Assembly (NCBI RefSeq): GCF_000948415.1
Contig: NZ_JYII01000015.1
Location: forward strand, 1 to 64,000
Reading direction: 5' to 3'
Length of the DNA: 64,000 bases
DNA from: Thalassospira sp. HJ
GTDB lineage: Bacteria > Pseudomonadota > Alphaproteobacteria > Rhodospirillales > Thalassospiraceae
Part shown: positions 8,210 through 16,711 of the stretch, one piece after another
How the letters are laid out: every line of letters begins with the position of its first letter
Position numbering within the stretch: the first letter of the stretch is position 1
Made by a program: the position numbers and the translations under genes
Notes under the pieces: model-generated
Databases searched by the model: none
What the model was told of the DNA's origin: nothing
What the model saw: the letters and a program-made list of their open reading frames with translations, nothing else

Positions 8210-9253
8210 ATGTCCGACGGCCTCAAGATGTCGCATGTGTCGCACCTGTTTGGTGAGAACCGTGTTTTGCGCGATATCAGCTTTGATGTAGCTCCCAGGG
8301 AATTGGTCTGCCTGTTGGGACCATCGGGATGTGGCAAAACCACAGCACTTCGTTTGGCGGCCGGCCTTGAAAAGCTTCAGATTGGTGAAATCGCCGTCGA
8401 CGATCAGATCGTTGCCCAACCGGGTGGCTATGTAGAGCCAGAAAAACGCGGTGTCGGCATGGTGTTTCAGGACTATGCCCTGTTTCCGCACCTGAATGTG
8501 GCGAAGAATATCGGCTTTGGCCTGCGTCATTTCAGCGAGGCAGATCGCATGGCTGCGATCAAGGCTGCACTCGAGCAGGTCGGCATGTCTGAATATATCA
8601 ATGCCTATCCGCATGAGCTGTCTGGCGGCCAGCAACAGCGTATTGCACTTGCCCGTGCCCTGGCGCCCAAGCCGCGCATCATGCTGCTCGACGAGCCGTT
8701 TTCAGGGCTTGATGTCGCACGGCGTGCAGATTTGCGTGACACCACCTTACATGTTCTCAAAGATGCCGGCATCGCCACTGTAATGGTGACCCATGATCCG
8801 CAGGAAGCCATGTATATGGCCGACCGCATCATCATCATGAATGAAGGGCAGATCATGCAGGATGGTTCGCCCGAAACCCTGTATTTCAAGCCGGAAAACC
8901 GGTTTGTTGCATCCTTCTTTGGTGAAGTGAACCGGTTCCCGGGCACTGTTTCGAACGGCAAGGTTACGACACCATTTGGCGACATCGAAAGCAGCGACAT
9001 CGAAAACGGCACAGATGTCGAAGTTCTGATTCGCCCCGAAGGTTTGCATATCGGGGATGCCGTCAATGGCCATGATGTTCTGGCCCATGTCGATGCGGTG
9101 CGCGTACTGGGTGAAGTCAATCTGCTTCATCTGACACTTGAGGCCGGTGCGCACATCCACGCACGTGTGCCAAGGCGCTTTTCGCCGATTAATCAGCCAT
9201 CTGTCGCTATAACGCTTGATCCCGAGATGACCTTCGTGTTTCCTATGACCTGA
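8210..9253 (+). CDS. ABC transporter ATPase, FbpC/PotA-type, without partner genes
   Basis: A 347-aa ATPase from the ATG at 8210, which has AGAAGAG upstream; a TTG at 8192 is possible but has no ribosome site. It shows Walker A GPSGCGKT at about 37-44, the signature LSGGQQQR at 137-144, Walker B LLDEP at 159-163, and a TOBE-like C-terminal domain. It belongs to the Fe3+/spermidine/sulfate importer class, with Fe3+ (FbpC) the closest-looking type. No permease or binding protein lies nearby; it interrupts the usual scpB-tatA order. Its permease partner must be encoded elsewhere. Confidence 0.85.
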   Translation: MSDGLKMSHVSHLFGENRVLRDISFDVAPRELVCLLGPSGCGKTTALRLAAGLEKLQIGEIAVDDQIVAQPGGYVEPEKRGVGMVFQDYALFPHLNVAKNIGFGLRHFSEADRMAAIKAALEQVGMSEYINAYPHELSGGQQQRIALARALAPKPRIMLLDEPFSGLDVARRADLRDTTLHVLKDAGIATVMVTHDPQEAMYMADRIIIMNEGQIMQDGSPETLYFKPENRFVASFFGEVNRFPGTVSNGKVTTPFGDIESSDIENGTDVEVLIRPEGLHIGDAVNGHDVLAHVDAVRVLGEVNLLHLTLEAGAHIHARVPRRFSPINQPSVAITLDPEMTFVFPMT

Positions 9254-9426
9254 TGCGTTGTCTTGTGCCGGGATTAACCCGGTCTGAGGCAAAGAAAAGC
9301 GCATGATAAATAGGTAATTCGCCATGTGATGGTATTAACCAACCGTCGCATTGCACAGTGGGGGGCTTTCTGCCATTATCCGGGCAAGTCGCCGGAAGGC
9401 AGAATGGATCTTTGGAGATTGAAGTT

Positions 9427-9663
9427 ATGGGTATTGGCGTTTGGCAAATCGTTCTGATTCTTGCGATTGTCCTGATCATCTTTGGCGCAGGAAAACTGCC
9501 GAAAGTGATGGGTGACATGGGCAAAGGGATCAAGAGCTTCAAAGCGGGCATCAACGAAAAAGAAGAAGATGCAGGCGCTTCGGCCAAGACCATCGAAAAC
9601 ACGACCTCTGCATCGGTTTCTTCCGAGAGCAAAGATAATGAGAAGGATTCTGTGAAATCCTGA
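9427..9663 (+). CDS. tatA: Twin-arginine translocase subunit TatA
   Basis: A 78-aa Tat pore-forming subunit. The true start is the ATG at 9427 with GGAGA upstream (9414-9418), which gives MGIGVWQIVLILAIVLIIFG. It has one N-terminal membrane segment, the FGAGKLP hinge, an amphipathic helix (about 28-45) and a Ser/Glu-rich soluble tail. It is first in tatABC. An upstream in-frame extension to 9358 is not credible. Confidence 0.94.
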   Translation: MGIGVWQIVLILAIVLIIFGAGKLPKVMGDMGKGIKSFKAGINEKEEDAGASAKTIENTTSASVSSESKDNEKDSVKS

Positions 9664-9698
9664 TCGTCTGTCGGATTTCCTTCAGATAGGCGTGTCAT

Positions 9699-10097
9699 AT
9701 GTTTGATATCGGCTGGACCGAAATGGCTCTTGTGGCCGTCGTCGCACTGTTTGTCGTCGGCCCGAAAGAGCTACCGCATCTGCTGTATAAATTGGCGGGT
9801 TACTGGAAGAAAGTGCGCGGTATGGCGCGCGAGTTCCAAAGCGGAATTGATGACATTATCCGCGAGGCGGAACTTGATGATCTGCGCAAGCAGGTCAACA
9901 GTTCGCACAGCAACCCGACCGATTTTCTAGAGAATAAAATCTCAAGCCCCAAAAGCGACGAGACAAAGACTGAGTCCAAGCCAAAAGCAGAGAAATCCGT
10001 CGAAAAGGCGGATACACCTGCGAAACCGGTCAAAGCGACGTCTGGTAAGTCCGCAGATGACAGCAAGAAGAAAGATCAGCCGGAGAGCCAGGCGTGA
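9699..10097 (+). CDS. tatB: Twin-arginine translocase subunit TatB
   Basis: A 132-aa receptor subunit of the Tat complex. It begins MFDIGWTEMALVAVVALFVVG, the characteristic TatB membrane segment with an acidic residue (E8), followed by GPKELPHLL and an amphipathic helix. The C-terminal half (about 75-132) is a Lys/Ser/Pro-rich charged tail. Its stop overlaps the tatC start as GTGA. Confidence 0.95.
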   Translation: MFDIGWTEMALVAVVALFVVGPKELPHLLYKLAGYWKKVRGMAREFQSGIDDIIREAELDDLRKQVNSSHSNPTDFLENKISSPKSDETKTESKPKAEKSVEKADTPAKPVKATSGKSADDSKKKDQPESQA

Positions 10098-11092
10098 ACA
10101 TGCAATCGCATGACAGACAGATGCCCATCATGGAGCATCTGATCGAGCTGAGAAACCGCCTGACCTGGGCGGTTCTTGCACTATTTATTACATTCGGTGC
10201 CTGTTACTACTTCGTCGAGGATATCTACGGGTTCCTCGTGCGACCGCTTGCCGAAATCATGGGGCCGGACCGGCGCATGATTTATACGGCCCTGACCGAA
10301 GTGTTCTTCACGTATGTCAAGGTATCGTTCTTCGCGGCATGCTTTGTTTCCGCACCAGTGTTCCTTGGTCAGTTCTGGGCCTTTGTCGCACCGGGTTTGT
10401 ATAAAAACGAACGTTCGGCCTTTATGCCGTTCCTGTTCGCGACCCCGATCCTGTTCCTGATGGGCGGTGCGCTGGTCTATTACCTGATCATGCCGCTGGC
10501 CTGGAAGTTCTTCCTGAGTTTTGAACAGGCGGGTGGGGCAGCCAATCTGGCAATTCAGCTTGAAGCGAAGGTCGGTGAATACCTTTCACTGGTGATGAAG
10601 CTGATTTTTGCCTTCGGGCTTTGCTTCCAGTTGCCTGTTCTGCTGACGCTGATGGCACGTGCTGGCATCGTCACTGCAGATGGGCTGGCGCGCCGCCGGA
10701 AATACGCAATTGTGATTGCGTTCGGCTTTGCGGCTGTTCTCACGCCGCCGGATCTGATTTCGCAGATCGGCCTGGGTATTCCGATTATCATTCTTTATGA
10801 AATCTCGATCATCATGGCCCGAATTTCGGAACGTAAGCGCGCCAAAGCCACTGATGACGAAGACGACGAGGATGATGAAGCGGAGTCTGATGAAGACGAA
10901 GCACAAACTGCTACCGGAACAACGGTTGCAACATCTGGGGACAGCGTTGATGCGCAAGCAGAAGCCGCTGCATCCTATGATGATGGCCAGTCATCCTTGA
11001 CCCGATCTTCCGATGATGACAGCGACGGACCGAAGCTGTCCGGACCGTCGAACAATGATGATGGCGAGGATGATTTCAACAACGCCCGTTGA
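10094..11092 (+). CDS. tatC: Twin-arginine translocase subunit TatC with a long acidic tail
   Basis: A 332-aa polytopic receptor that recognises twin-arginine signal peptides. The core with six membrane segments (about 1-250) begins with MEHLIELRNRLTW near residue 14 and includes the conserved FxxYxKvsFFAA-type region. The tail from about 250 to 332 is strongly acidic and Ser/Asp-rich, so the protein is some 70-80 residues longer than E. coli TatC. The GTG at 10094 overlaps the tatB stop; the ATG at 10100 is an alternative start two codons later. Confidence 0.95.
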   Translation: MNMQSHDRQMPIMEHLIELRNRLTWAVLALFITFGACYYFVEDIYGFLVRPLAEIMGPDRRMIYTALTEVFFTYVKVSFFAACFVSAPVFLGQFWAFVAPGLYKNERSAFMPFLFATPILFLMGGALVYYLIMPLAWKFFLSFEQAGGAANLAIQLEAKVGEYLSLVMKLIFAFGLCFQLPVLLTLMARAGIVTADGLARRRKYAIVIAFGFAAVLTPPDLISQIGLGIPIIILYEISIIMARISERKRAKATDDEDDEDDEAESDEDEAQTATGTTVATSGDSVDAQAEAAASYDDGQSSLTRSSDDDSDGPKLSGPSNNDDGEDDFNNAR

Positions 11093-11125
11093 TTGAAATT
11101 GCCAGCCGAAACCGTCCGATTTGAC

Positions 11126-11150
11126 GGGGTGGACCTTGTGTCCACCCCAT
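11126..11150 (+). terminator. Weak hairpin between tatC and serS
   Basis: GGGGTGGAC (11126-11134) pairs with GTCCACCCC (11140-11148) around a 5-nt loop. No U-tract follows, so it may be an attenuator, a pause site or an mRNA processing hairpin rather than a full terminator. Confidence 0.4.
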
Positions 11151-11192
11151 CGTATAAAGCCACAAATAGATAGACTGACAGGGTGCCGTTCG

Positions 11193-12467
11193 ATGCACGA
11201 CATTAAATGGATTCGGGACAATCCCGAGGCTTTTGACGCAGCAATGACTGCGCGCAAACAGGACGTTACAGCACAGCGTCTGATCGATATCGACGTTGAG
11301 CGCCGCAAACTGATGACTGAACATCAGGAAATGCTGGCGCGCCGCAAGACGATCTCAGGTGAAATCGGCAAATTGCGCAAAAATGGCGAGAATGCCGACG
11401 ATCTGATGGCCGAAATGGGCACGCTCAAGGACAAGATCAAAGAAGCCGAGGACGGACAGGCATCGCTTAATGATCAGCTTGATCTTCTGCTGTCTTCTTT
11501 CCCAAACGTGCTTGACCCTGAGGTCCCGGTTGGCGAAGACGAAGATGACAATGTCGAAGTCAATCGTTGGGGCACGCCCGGTGAGTTTGATTTCAAACCG
11601 CTTGAACATTTCGAGATCGGCGAAAAACTTGGTCTGATGGATTTCGAAACCGCAGCCAAGCTTTCGGGTTCGCGCTTTGTTATTCTGCGTGGCGGTCTTG
11701 CCAAGCTTGAACGTGCGCTTTCGCAGTTCATGATCGACCTGCACACGACCGAGCATGGTTATGAAGAAACCATCACGCCGATGCTCGTGCGCGACAATGC
11801 AGTGTTCGGCACTGGCCAGCTTCCGAAATTCGCAGAAGACCTGTTTAAAACGACCAATGATTACTGGTTGATCCCGACTTCTGAGGTCACCCTCACCAAC
11901 CAGGTGGCAGACGAAATCGTTGATCAGGCCGCTCTTCCGCTGCGCTACACCGCGCTGACCCAGTGTTTCCGCTCGGAAGCCGGTTCGGCCGGACGTGATA
12001 CCCGTGGCATGATCCGTCAGCATCAGTTTTCGAAGGTGGAAATGGTTTCAGTCGTCGAGGCCGAGAAATCGGACGAGGAACTGACCCGCAAGACGCGTTG
12101 TGCGGAAACGGTTCTGGAGCGCCTTGGCTTGCCGTATCGCACAGTGATCCTGTGCACCGGTGATATCGGGTTCTCCGCCACGAAAACCTATGACATCGAA
12201 GTCTGGTTGCCGGGGCAGGGTAAATATCGCGAGATTTCGTCATGCTCGAACACCCGTGATTTCCAGGCACGCCGTATGAATGCGCGTTATCGTGCTGCTG
12301 GCGAGAAGAAGACCCAGTTCGTTCATACCCTGAACGGGTCTGGCCTTGCGGTTGGCCGTTGCCTGATTGCGGTGATGGAAAACTATCAGCAGGCAGATGG
12401 TTCGATCCGTGTTCCGGATGCGCTCAAAACCTATATGGGCGGTCTCGAGGTTATCTCGGCGCGCTAG
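11193..12467 (+). CDS. serS: Seryl-tRNA synthetase
   Basis: A 424-aa class II synthetase that charges tRNA-Ser and tRNA-Sec. The start [14 protein letters not shown] at 11193 is canonical. An N-terminal coiled-coil arm spans about 27-105, followed by motif 2 ([17 protein letters not shown]) and motif 3 ([19 protein letters not shown]). It is followed by surE after 11 bp. Extension to an upstream codon at 11121 would add residues that run through the hairpin and is not supported. Confidence 0.97.
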   Translation: MHDIKWIRDNPEAFDAAMTARKQDVTAQRLIDIDVERRKLMTEHQEMLARRKTISGEIGKLRKNGENADDLMAEMGTLKDKIKEAEDGQASLNDQLDLLLSSFPNVLDPEVPVGEDEDDNVEVNRWGTPGEFDFKPLEHFEIGEKLGLMDFETAAKLSGSRFVILRGGLAKLERALSQFMIDLHTTEHGYEETITPMLVRDNAVFGTGQLPKFAEDLFKTTNDYWLIPTSEVTLTNQVADEIVDQAALPLRYTALTQCFRSEAGSAGRDTRGMIRQHQFSKVEMVSVVEAEKSDEELTRKTRCAETVLERLGLPYRTVILCTGDIGFSATKTYDIEVWLPGQGKYREISSCSNTRDFQARRMNARYRAAGEKKTQFVHTLNGSGLAVGRCLIAVMENYQQADGSIRVPDALKTYMGGLEVISAR

Positions 12468-12478
12468 GACATATCGAC

Positions 12479-13246
12479 ATGATTGATCTCACCAACGCAC
12501 GTATCCTGATCAGTAATGATGATGGCATTGACGCGCCAGGGATCAAGCTGCTCGAACAGCTCGCGCGCGAGTTTTCCGATGATGTCTGGGTGATTGCCCC
12601 ATCGATGGAGCAAAGCGGGGCGGGGCATTCCCTGACCCTGCGTCGTCCGTTGCGCATCCATAAGCGCGATGAACGGCACTTTGCCGTCGATGGCACCCCG
12701 ACCGACTGCATTCTGCTCGGCCTTCAGCAGGTCATGCGTGACAGCCCGCCTGACATTGTTTTGTCCGGGATCAACCGGGGTGGCAACCTTGGTGAGGATG
12801 TGACTTATTCCGGTACCGTGGCAGCAGCCATGGAAGCAACGCTTCTGAATGTCCCGGCGGTTGCCTTCTCGCAATACTTTGCCAGCGACATGATCGACTG
12901 GACGATTGCGGAAAAGTACCTGAAGGACGTTCTGGCGACTTTGGTGACGACAACCTGGCCAAAAGGCGTTCTGATCAACGTCAACTTCCCCGAGCATGAA
13001 GCCAATGGCGGGGCAGAGGTCAAAATCGCCAAGCAAGGCCAACGCAAGATCGGCGATCACATTGCCGAACGCCTTGATCCGCGTGGGGAGCCTTACTACT
13101 GGATCGGCGCCATTCAATCCGAACTGCCCGAGGACAACAAGGCTGATTTGCGTGTGATCGAGCAGGGCAATATCTCGGTGACCCCGATCAGCCTTGATTT
13201 CACCCATTACGAAACGTTTGAAAAACTGACGAAGGCCTTTCCGTGA
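12479..13246 (+). CDS. surE: 5'-nucleotidase SurE
   Basis: A 255-aa metal-dependent survival nucleotidase acting on nucleoside 5'- and 3'-monophosphates. Metal ligands are visible in ISNDDGIDAPG (N13, D14, D15) with the partner motifs PSMEQSGAGHS, DGTPTDCI and SGINRGGNLGEDVTYSGT. The ATG at 12479 gives MIDLTNARILISNDDG. The stop overlaps the pcm start (GTGA), matching the widespread surE-pcm pair. Confidence 0.96.
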   Translation: MIDLTNARILISNDDGIDAPGIKLLEQLAREFSDDVWVIAPSMEQSGAGHSLTLRRPLRIHKRDERHFAVDGTPTDCILLGLQQVMRDSPPDIVLSGINRGGNLGEDVTYSGTVAAAMEATLLNVPAVAFSQYFASDMIDWTIAEKYLKDVLATLVTTTWPKGVLINVNFPEHEANGGAEVKIAKQGQRKIGDHIAERLDPRGEPYYWIGAIQSELPEDNKADLRVIEQGNISVTPISLDFTHYETFEKLTKAFP

Positions 13247-13896
13247 ACGAGCCGGTGATTACGCGCGAAACCGCCATAGCCAATCTGCTGCAGATCCTTC
13301 GTGATGATGGTATTCACGATGAGACTGTGCTGTCGGCATTGTCGGAAATTCCCCGCGAATCCTTCGTCGCAGATCCGTTCGTCAGTCGTGCCTGGGAAAA
13401 CGTTGCACTCCCGATCAGCAAGGGCCAAACGATCTCTCAGCCCTATATCGTCGCCCTAATGACTCAGGCGCTTGAACTCAATGACCGCATGAAGGTCCTT
13501 GAGGTCGGAACGGGGTCGGGCTATCAGGCAGCTATTCTCGCCAAACTGGCACGGCGCGTTTACACCCTTGAACGCCATAAACCACTTTTGCGCGAAGCCG
13601 AAGAAAAGTTCCGCGAACTGGGCCTTCACACCATTTCGACCTTGCATGCCGACGGCGGGCTTGGCTGGAAGGCGCAAGCACCGTTTGACCGCATTATCGT
13701 AACGGCCGCGGCACAGGACGTGCCGCCGGTGCTGGTCGATCAGCTTGCGGTCGGTGGGATTATGGTCGTGCCGGTGGGCGAGGTATCCCACACCCAGCTG
13801 TTGCTACGTGTCATGCGTACGCCCAGCGGTGTTGACGTGACTGAACTGATGCCGGTTCGGTTTGTTCCGATGCTGCCCGGAATCGAAGAATTCTAG
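13243..13896 (+). CDS. pcm: Protein-L-isoaspartate O-methyltransferase
   Basis: A 217-aa SAM-dependent repair enzyme that methylates isoaspartyl residues in aged proteins. SAM motif I VLEVGTGSGY lies at 85-94, and the substrate-side motif ISKGQTISQPYIVALM is at about 58-73. The GTG start overlaps the surE stop, so the two are translationally coupled. The length is typical. Confidence 0.96.
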   Translation: MNEPVITRETAIANLLQILRDDGIHDETVLSALSEIPRESFVADPFVSRAWENVALPISKGQTISQPYIVALMTQALELNDRMKVLEVGTGSGYQAAILAKLARRVYTLERHKPLLREAEEKFRELGLHTISTLHADGGLGWKAQAPFDRIIVTAAAQDVPPVLVDQLAVGGIMVVPVGEVSHTQLLLRVMRTPSGVDVTELMPVRFVPMLPGIEEF

Positions 13897-13976
13897 GCAA
13901 ACTTCCCCGATAAAATCCATCGAGAGCATCCAGATGCTTACCGATTGTTAACCGCTGATCGGAGACAATCGAAAAC

Positions 13977-15032
13977 ATGATGGAAAATTGTGTCAAAAGC
14001 GCTGTTTGTCACGGAAAACGCCTGCTGCTTGTCTGTGCGGCAAGTGCGGCGCTTGGTGGCTGCTTGCTCAATTCCGTTCCGGTGCCCGTGGTGTATGGCG
14101 ATGGGGCCAGTTACAGCCCCTATAGCATGCCAAAGCTTAAAAACGGCGAACGCGTCATCACGGTTGAGCCGGGTGACACGGTCTCGCAGCTGGCTGTGCG
14201 CTATCACATGGATTTTGTCCAGTTCACCCGGCGCAATGACCTTCGCGAACCTTATGTGATTTATCCGGGCCAGCGCCTTGTGCTGCCGCCCTGGACACCG
14301 AACTATGACAGCATGCCGCCCGATACGGCCGTGGCATCCCGATCAACTAAACCGACCAAAACCGTTACCATCGGCGGTAAGCGACAGGTGGTAAGTGTTC
14401 CGGCCAAAACGACGAGCGCGCCGGTACGAACATCCCGTCCGACGACAACGGTTGCGCGTGTCTCGCCGCGTAATGGCGGCAGTATCCCGACACCGGGCAT
14501 CAAACCACAAGACTTCGCCGCGGCAGCCGAACGCCAGATGGCATCCGCACGTAGCTGGCAGACCGATAGCAAACCGATGGCGGTCGCCGGGCAGGGCAGC
14601 AATGTGCGCCAAAACGTCGCCCTGGCAGAACCATCGGCCCGCAAAGGCTTTATCTGGCCAGTTCAGGGCAAAGTCGTTCTGAAATACGGTGCGGGGTCTG
14701 GTGGCTTGTTCAACGACGGCATCAACATTCAAGCCAACCGTGGCACGCCGATTCTGGCGGCAGAAAATGGTGTTGTGACCTATGTCGGTAACGAACTGCG
14801 CGGGTTTGGCAACCTGATCCTGATCAAGCACGCGGATAACTTCGTTACCGCCTATGCCCACACGGAAAGCCCGTTGGTCGCCCGTGGAGATGTGGTGACA
14901 CGTGGACAAAAGATATCGACCGTTGGCACAACCGGGGCAGTGACCTTCCCGCAACTTCACTTTGAAGTGCGTCAGGGCCGGAAATCATCAGATCCGATCA
15001 AGTTCCTGCCAAGTATCATGGTATCGCGCTAA
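13977..15032 (+). CDS. nlpD: NlpD-like LysM/M23 lipoprotein with a degenerate peptidase site
   Basis: A 351-aa lipoprotein. A signal peptide ends in the lipobox LGGC (C29). A LysM domain covers about 60-103, a Thr/Pro/Lys-rich linker follows, and an M23 (LytM) domain covers about 222-345. Three of the four usual zinc ligands are replaced: the HxGxD motif reads NDGIN (N246, N250) and the HxH motif reads QLH (Q326), leaving H328. Like E. coli NlpD/EnvC, it is thus probably an activator of amidases at the septum rather than an endopeptidase. It follows surE-pcm, as nlpD does in many proteobacteria. Confidence 0.87.
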   Translation: MMENCVKSAVCHGKRLLLVCAASAALGGCLLNSVPVPVVYGDGASYSPYSMPKLKNGERVITVEPGDTVSQLAVRYHMDFVQFTRRNDLREPYVIYPGQRLVLPPWTPNYDSMPPDTAVASRSTKPTKTVTIGGKRQVVSVPAKTTSAPVRTSRPTTTVARVSPRNGGSIPTPGIKPQDFAAAAERQMASARSWQTDSKPMAVAGQGSNVRQNVALAEPSARKGFIWPVQGKVVLKYGAGSGGLFNDGINIQANRGTPILAAENGVVTYVGNELRGFGNLILIKHADNFVTAYAHTESPLVARGDVVTRGQKISTVGTTGAVTFPQLHFEVRQGRKSSDPIKFLPSIMVSR

Positions 15033-15036
15033 CGAA

Positions 15037-15066
15037 AGCACCCGGACATTCTACCCGGGTGTCTTT
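15037..15066 (+). terminator. Intrinsic terminator after the NlpD-like gene
   Basis: CACCCGG (15039-15045) pairs with CCGGGTG (15055-15061) around a 9-nt loop, followed by TCTTT. It lies between the convergent NlpD-like and DUF815 genes. Confidence 0.65.
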
Positions 15067-15093
15067 ATCTCAACAGCTTATGTGGCGGCGTTG

Positions 15094-15957
15094 CTAGTCG
15101 ATGGACTTGCCCAGCTCGCCCGCAACTTCCTGAATGAACTGCCAGGCGACACGACCGGAACGGCTGCCGCGCGTAACGGTCCATTCCTTGGCGCGTGCGT
15201 GTAATTCTTCGGTCGGGATGTCGAGTTGGAATTCCTTGGCATAGCCTTCGATAATCTCGAAATAGACATCCTGCGAAATGTTGTGGAAACCAAGCCACAG
15301 GCCAAAACGATCCGAGAGCGATACTTTTTCCTCGACAGCTTCGGACGGATTGATCGCCGTAGAGCGTTCATTTTCGATCATATCGCGCGCCATCAGATGA
15401 CGACGGTTCGATGTCGCGTAGAAAATAACGTTCTTCGGTCGACCTTCGATCCCGCCATCCAGCACGGCTTTGAGCGACTTATAGCTCTCATCATGCATGT
15501 CAAAGGACAGGTCATCGCAGAACAGGATGGTCCGGCGGCCGCTGTCTTGCAGGATATGCAACAGATCGGGCAGGGTCGGGATATCTTCGCGATGAATTTC
15601 AACGAGTGCCAGTGATGCCGGGTTTTCGGCGTTTATCTTGGCGTGCATCGCTTTGACGATGGAACTTTTGCCGGTCCCGCGCGCACCCCAAAGAAGCGCA
15701 TTGTTGGCCGGCAGGCCATCGGCAAAACGTTTGGTGTTGTTATAAAGGATCTCTTTTTGCTGCCCGATGCCCTGAAGAAGGCCGATATCAACGCGGTTAA
15801 CGTTACGCACCGGCTGCAAGTAGCTGGTTTGTGCCTGCCAGACAAAGGCATCGGCGGCACTCAGATCATTCTCGGACCGTGCCGGGGGCGCCATGCGCTC
15901 AAGCGCTGTGGCAATGCGTTCAAGGGTAGGCAAAAGCTTGTCGAAATCGCTACTCAT
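15094..15957 (-). CDS. DUF815 AAA ATPase
   Basis: A 287-aa ATPase of the DUF815 family. The start at 15957 (MSSDFDKLLPTLERI) is chosen because AAGAGG precedes it; a longer reading to 16017 has no ribosome site. Walker A GARGTGKSS is at 91-99 and Walker B is in ILFCDDLSFD. The C-terminal part has an AAA-like lid. The biological role of the family is not established. It is convergent with the NlpD-like gene and divergent from yajC. Confidence 0.88.
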   Translation of the reverse strand: MSSDFDKLLPTLERIATALERMAPPARSENDLSAADAFVWQAQTSYLQPVRNVNRVDIGLLQGIGQQKEILYNNTKRFADGLPANNALLWGARGTGKSSIVKAMHAKINAENPASLALVEIHREDIPTLPDLLHILQDSGRRTILFCDDLSFDMHDESYKSLKAVLDGGIEGRPKNVIFYATSNRRHLMARDMIENERSTAINPSEAVEEKVSLSDRFGLWLGFHNISQDVYFEIIEGYAKEFQLDIPTEELHARAKEWTVTRGSRSGRVAWQFIQEVAGELGKSID

Positions 15958-16191
15958 CGGGGCCTCTTGGGTGTTTCTTGTTCCGGTGACGTTTTTTGTT
16001 GGCCGGAAAGCTAGCACATCAGCAAGTCAATGGAAGTCTTTGTTATAAGGACTTTCGTGCAACGCAAGGTGAACAAAAGCACACAAGTGTTGATTTTGGT
16101 GCTTTAAAACCGGTTCTCCCTTGCTTTGGCGCAACACCCCGTTATATTCCGGCAGTTGATATTTTTTGTTCTGAGGGATTAGGAGTTCCTA

Positions 16192-16569
16192 ATGTTTATT
16201 TCGACGGCTTACGCTCAGGCCGCTGGTGGTGCAGATGGTGCGGGTGCGCTGATGCAGTTTGCGCCGCTGATCCTGATTTTTGTTGTTTTCTATTTCCTGC
16301 TTATTCGTCCTCAGCAGAAAAAGCAGAAAGAACATAAAGCAATGCTCGAAGCGATCCGTCGCGGCGACAAAATTGTCACCGCGGGTGGCCTGATTGGTAC
16401 CGTTGCCAAGGTTGTTGGAGATGATGAACTGTCGGTCGAGATCGCTGATGGCGTCAAAGTCAAAGTAGCACGCGGCATGGTTTCCACGGTTCTTTCGAAA
16501 ACCGAACCGGCCAAAAGCGACGCTAAAGAAGACAAAGAAGAAAAAGAAGAAGAGACCAAGAAAGACTGA
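16192..16569 (+). CDS. yajC: Preprotein translocase accessory subunit YajC
   Basis: A 125-aa single-span membrane protein of the SecDF-YajC complex. The membrane segment is at about 21-40, followed by RPQQKKQKEHKAML, the family signature. The C-terminal tail is a Lys/Glu repeat of about 25 residues. An AGGAG site precedes the ATG. The secD and secF genes follow, as expected. Confidence 0.96.
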   Translation: MFISTAYAQAAGGADGAGALMQFAPLILIFVVFYFLLIRPQQKKQKEHKAMLEAIRRGDKIVTAGGLIGTVAKVVGDDELSVEIADGVKVKVARGMVSTVLSKTEPAKSDAKEDKEEKEEETKKD

Positions 16570-16585
16570 TCTCTTCGTATCAAGT

Positions 16586-16620
16586 GAGGCGGGGCACAAG
16601 GCTCCGCCTTCTTGCATTTT
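16586..16620 (+). terminator. Hairpin with T-rich tail between yajC and secD
   Basis: A 9-bp stem (16587-16595 with 16601-16609, one G-U pair) has a 5-nt loop and is followed by CTTGCATTTT. It may partly terminate transcription and lower secDF expression relative to yajC. Confidence 0.5.
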
Positions 16621-16711
16621 GCCGGTGGCCTGAAGCGGTACCAGATACCCGTTGTTCCAAGAACCTTGGAACCAGACCAAGGTTGACCCTGACAGATCCG
16701 GTCACAAAAAC

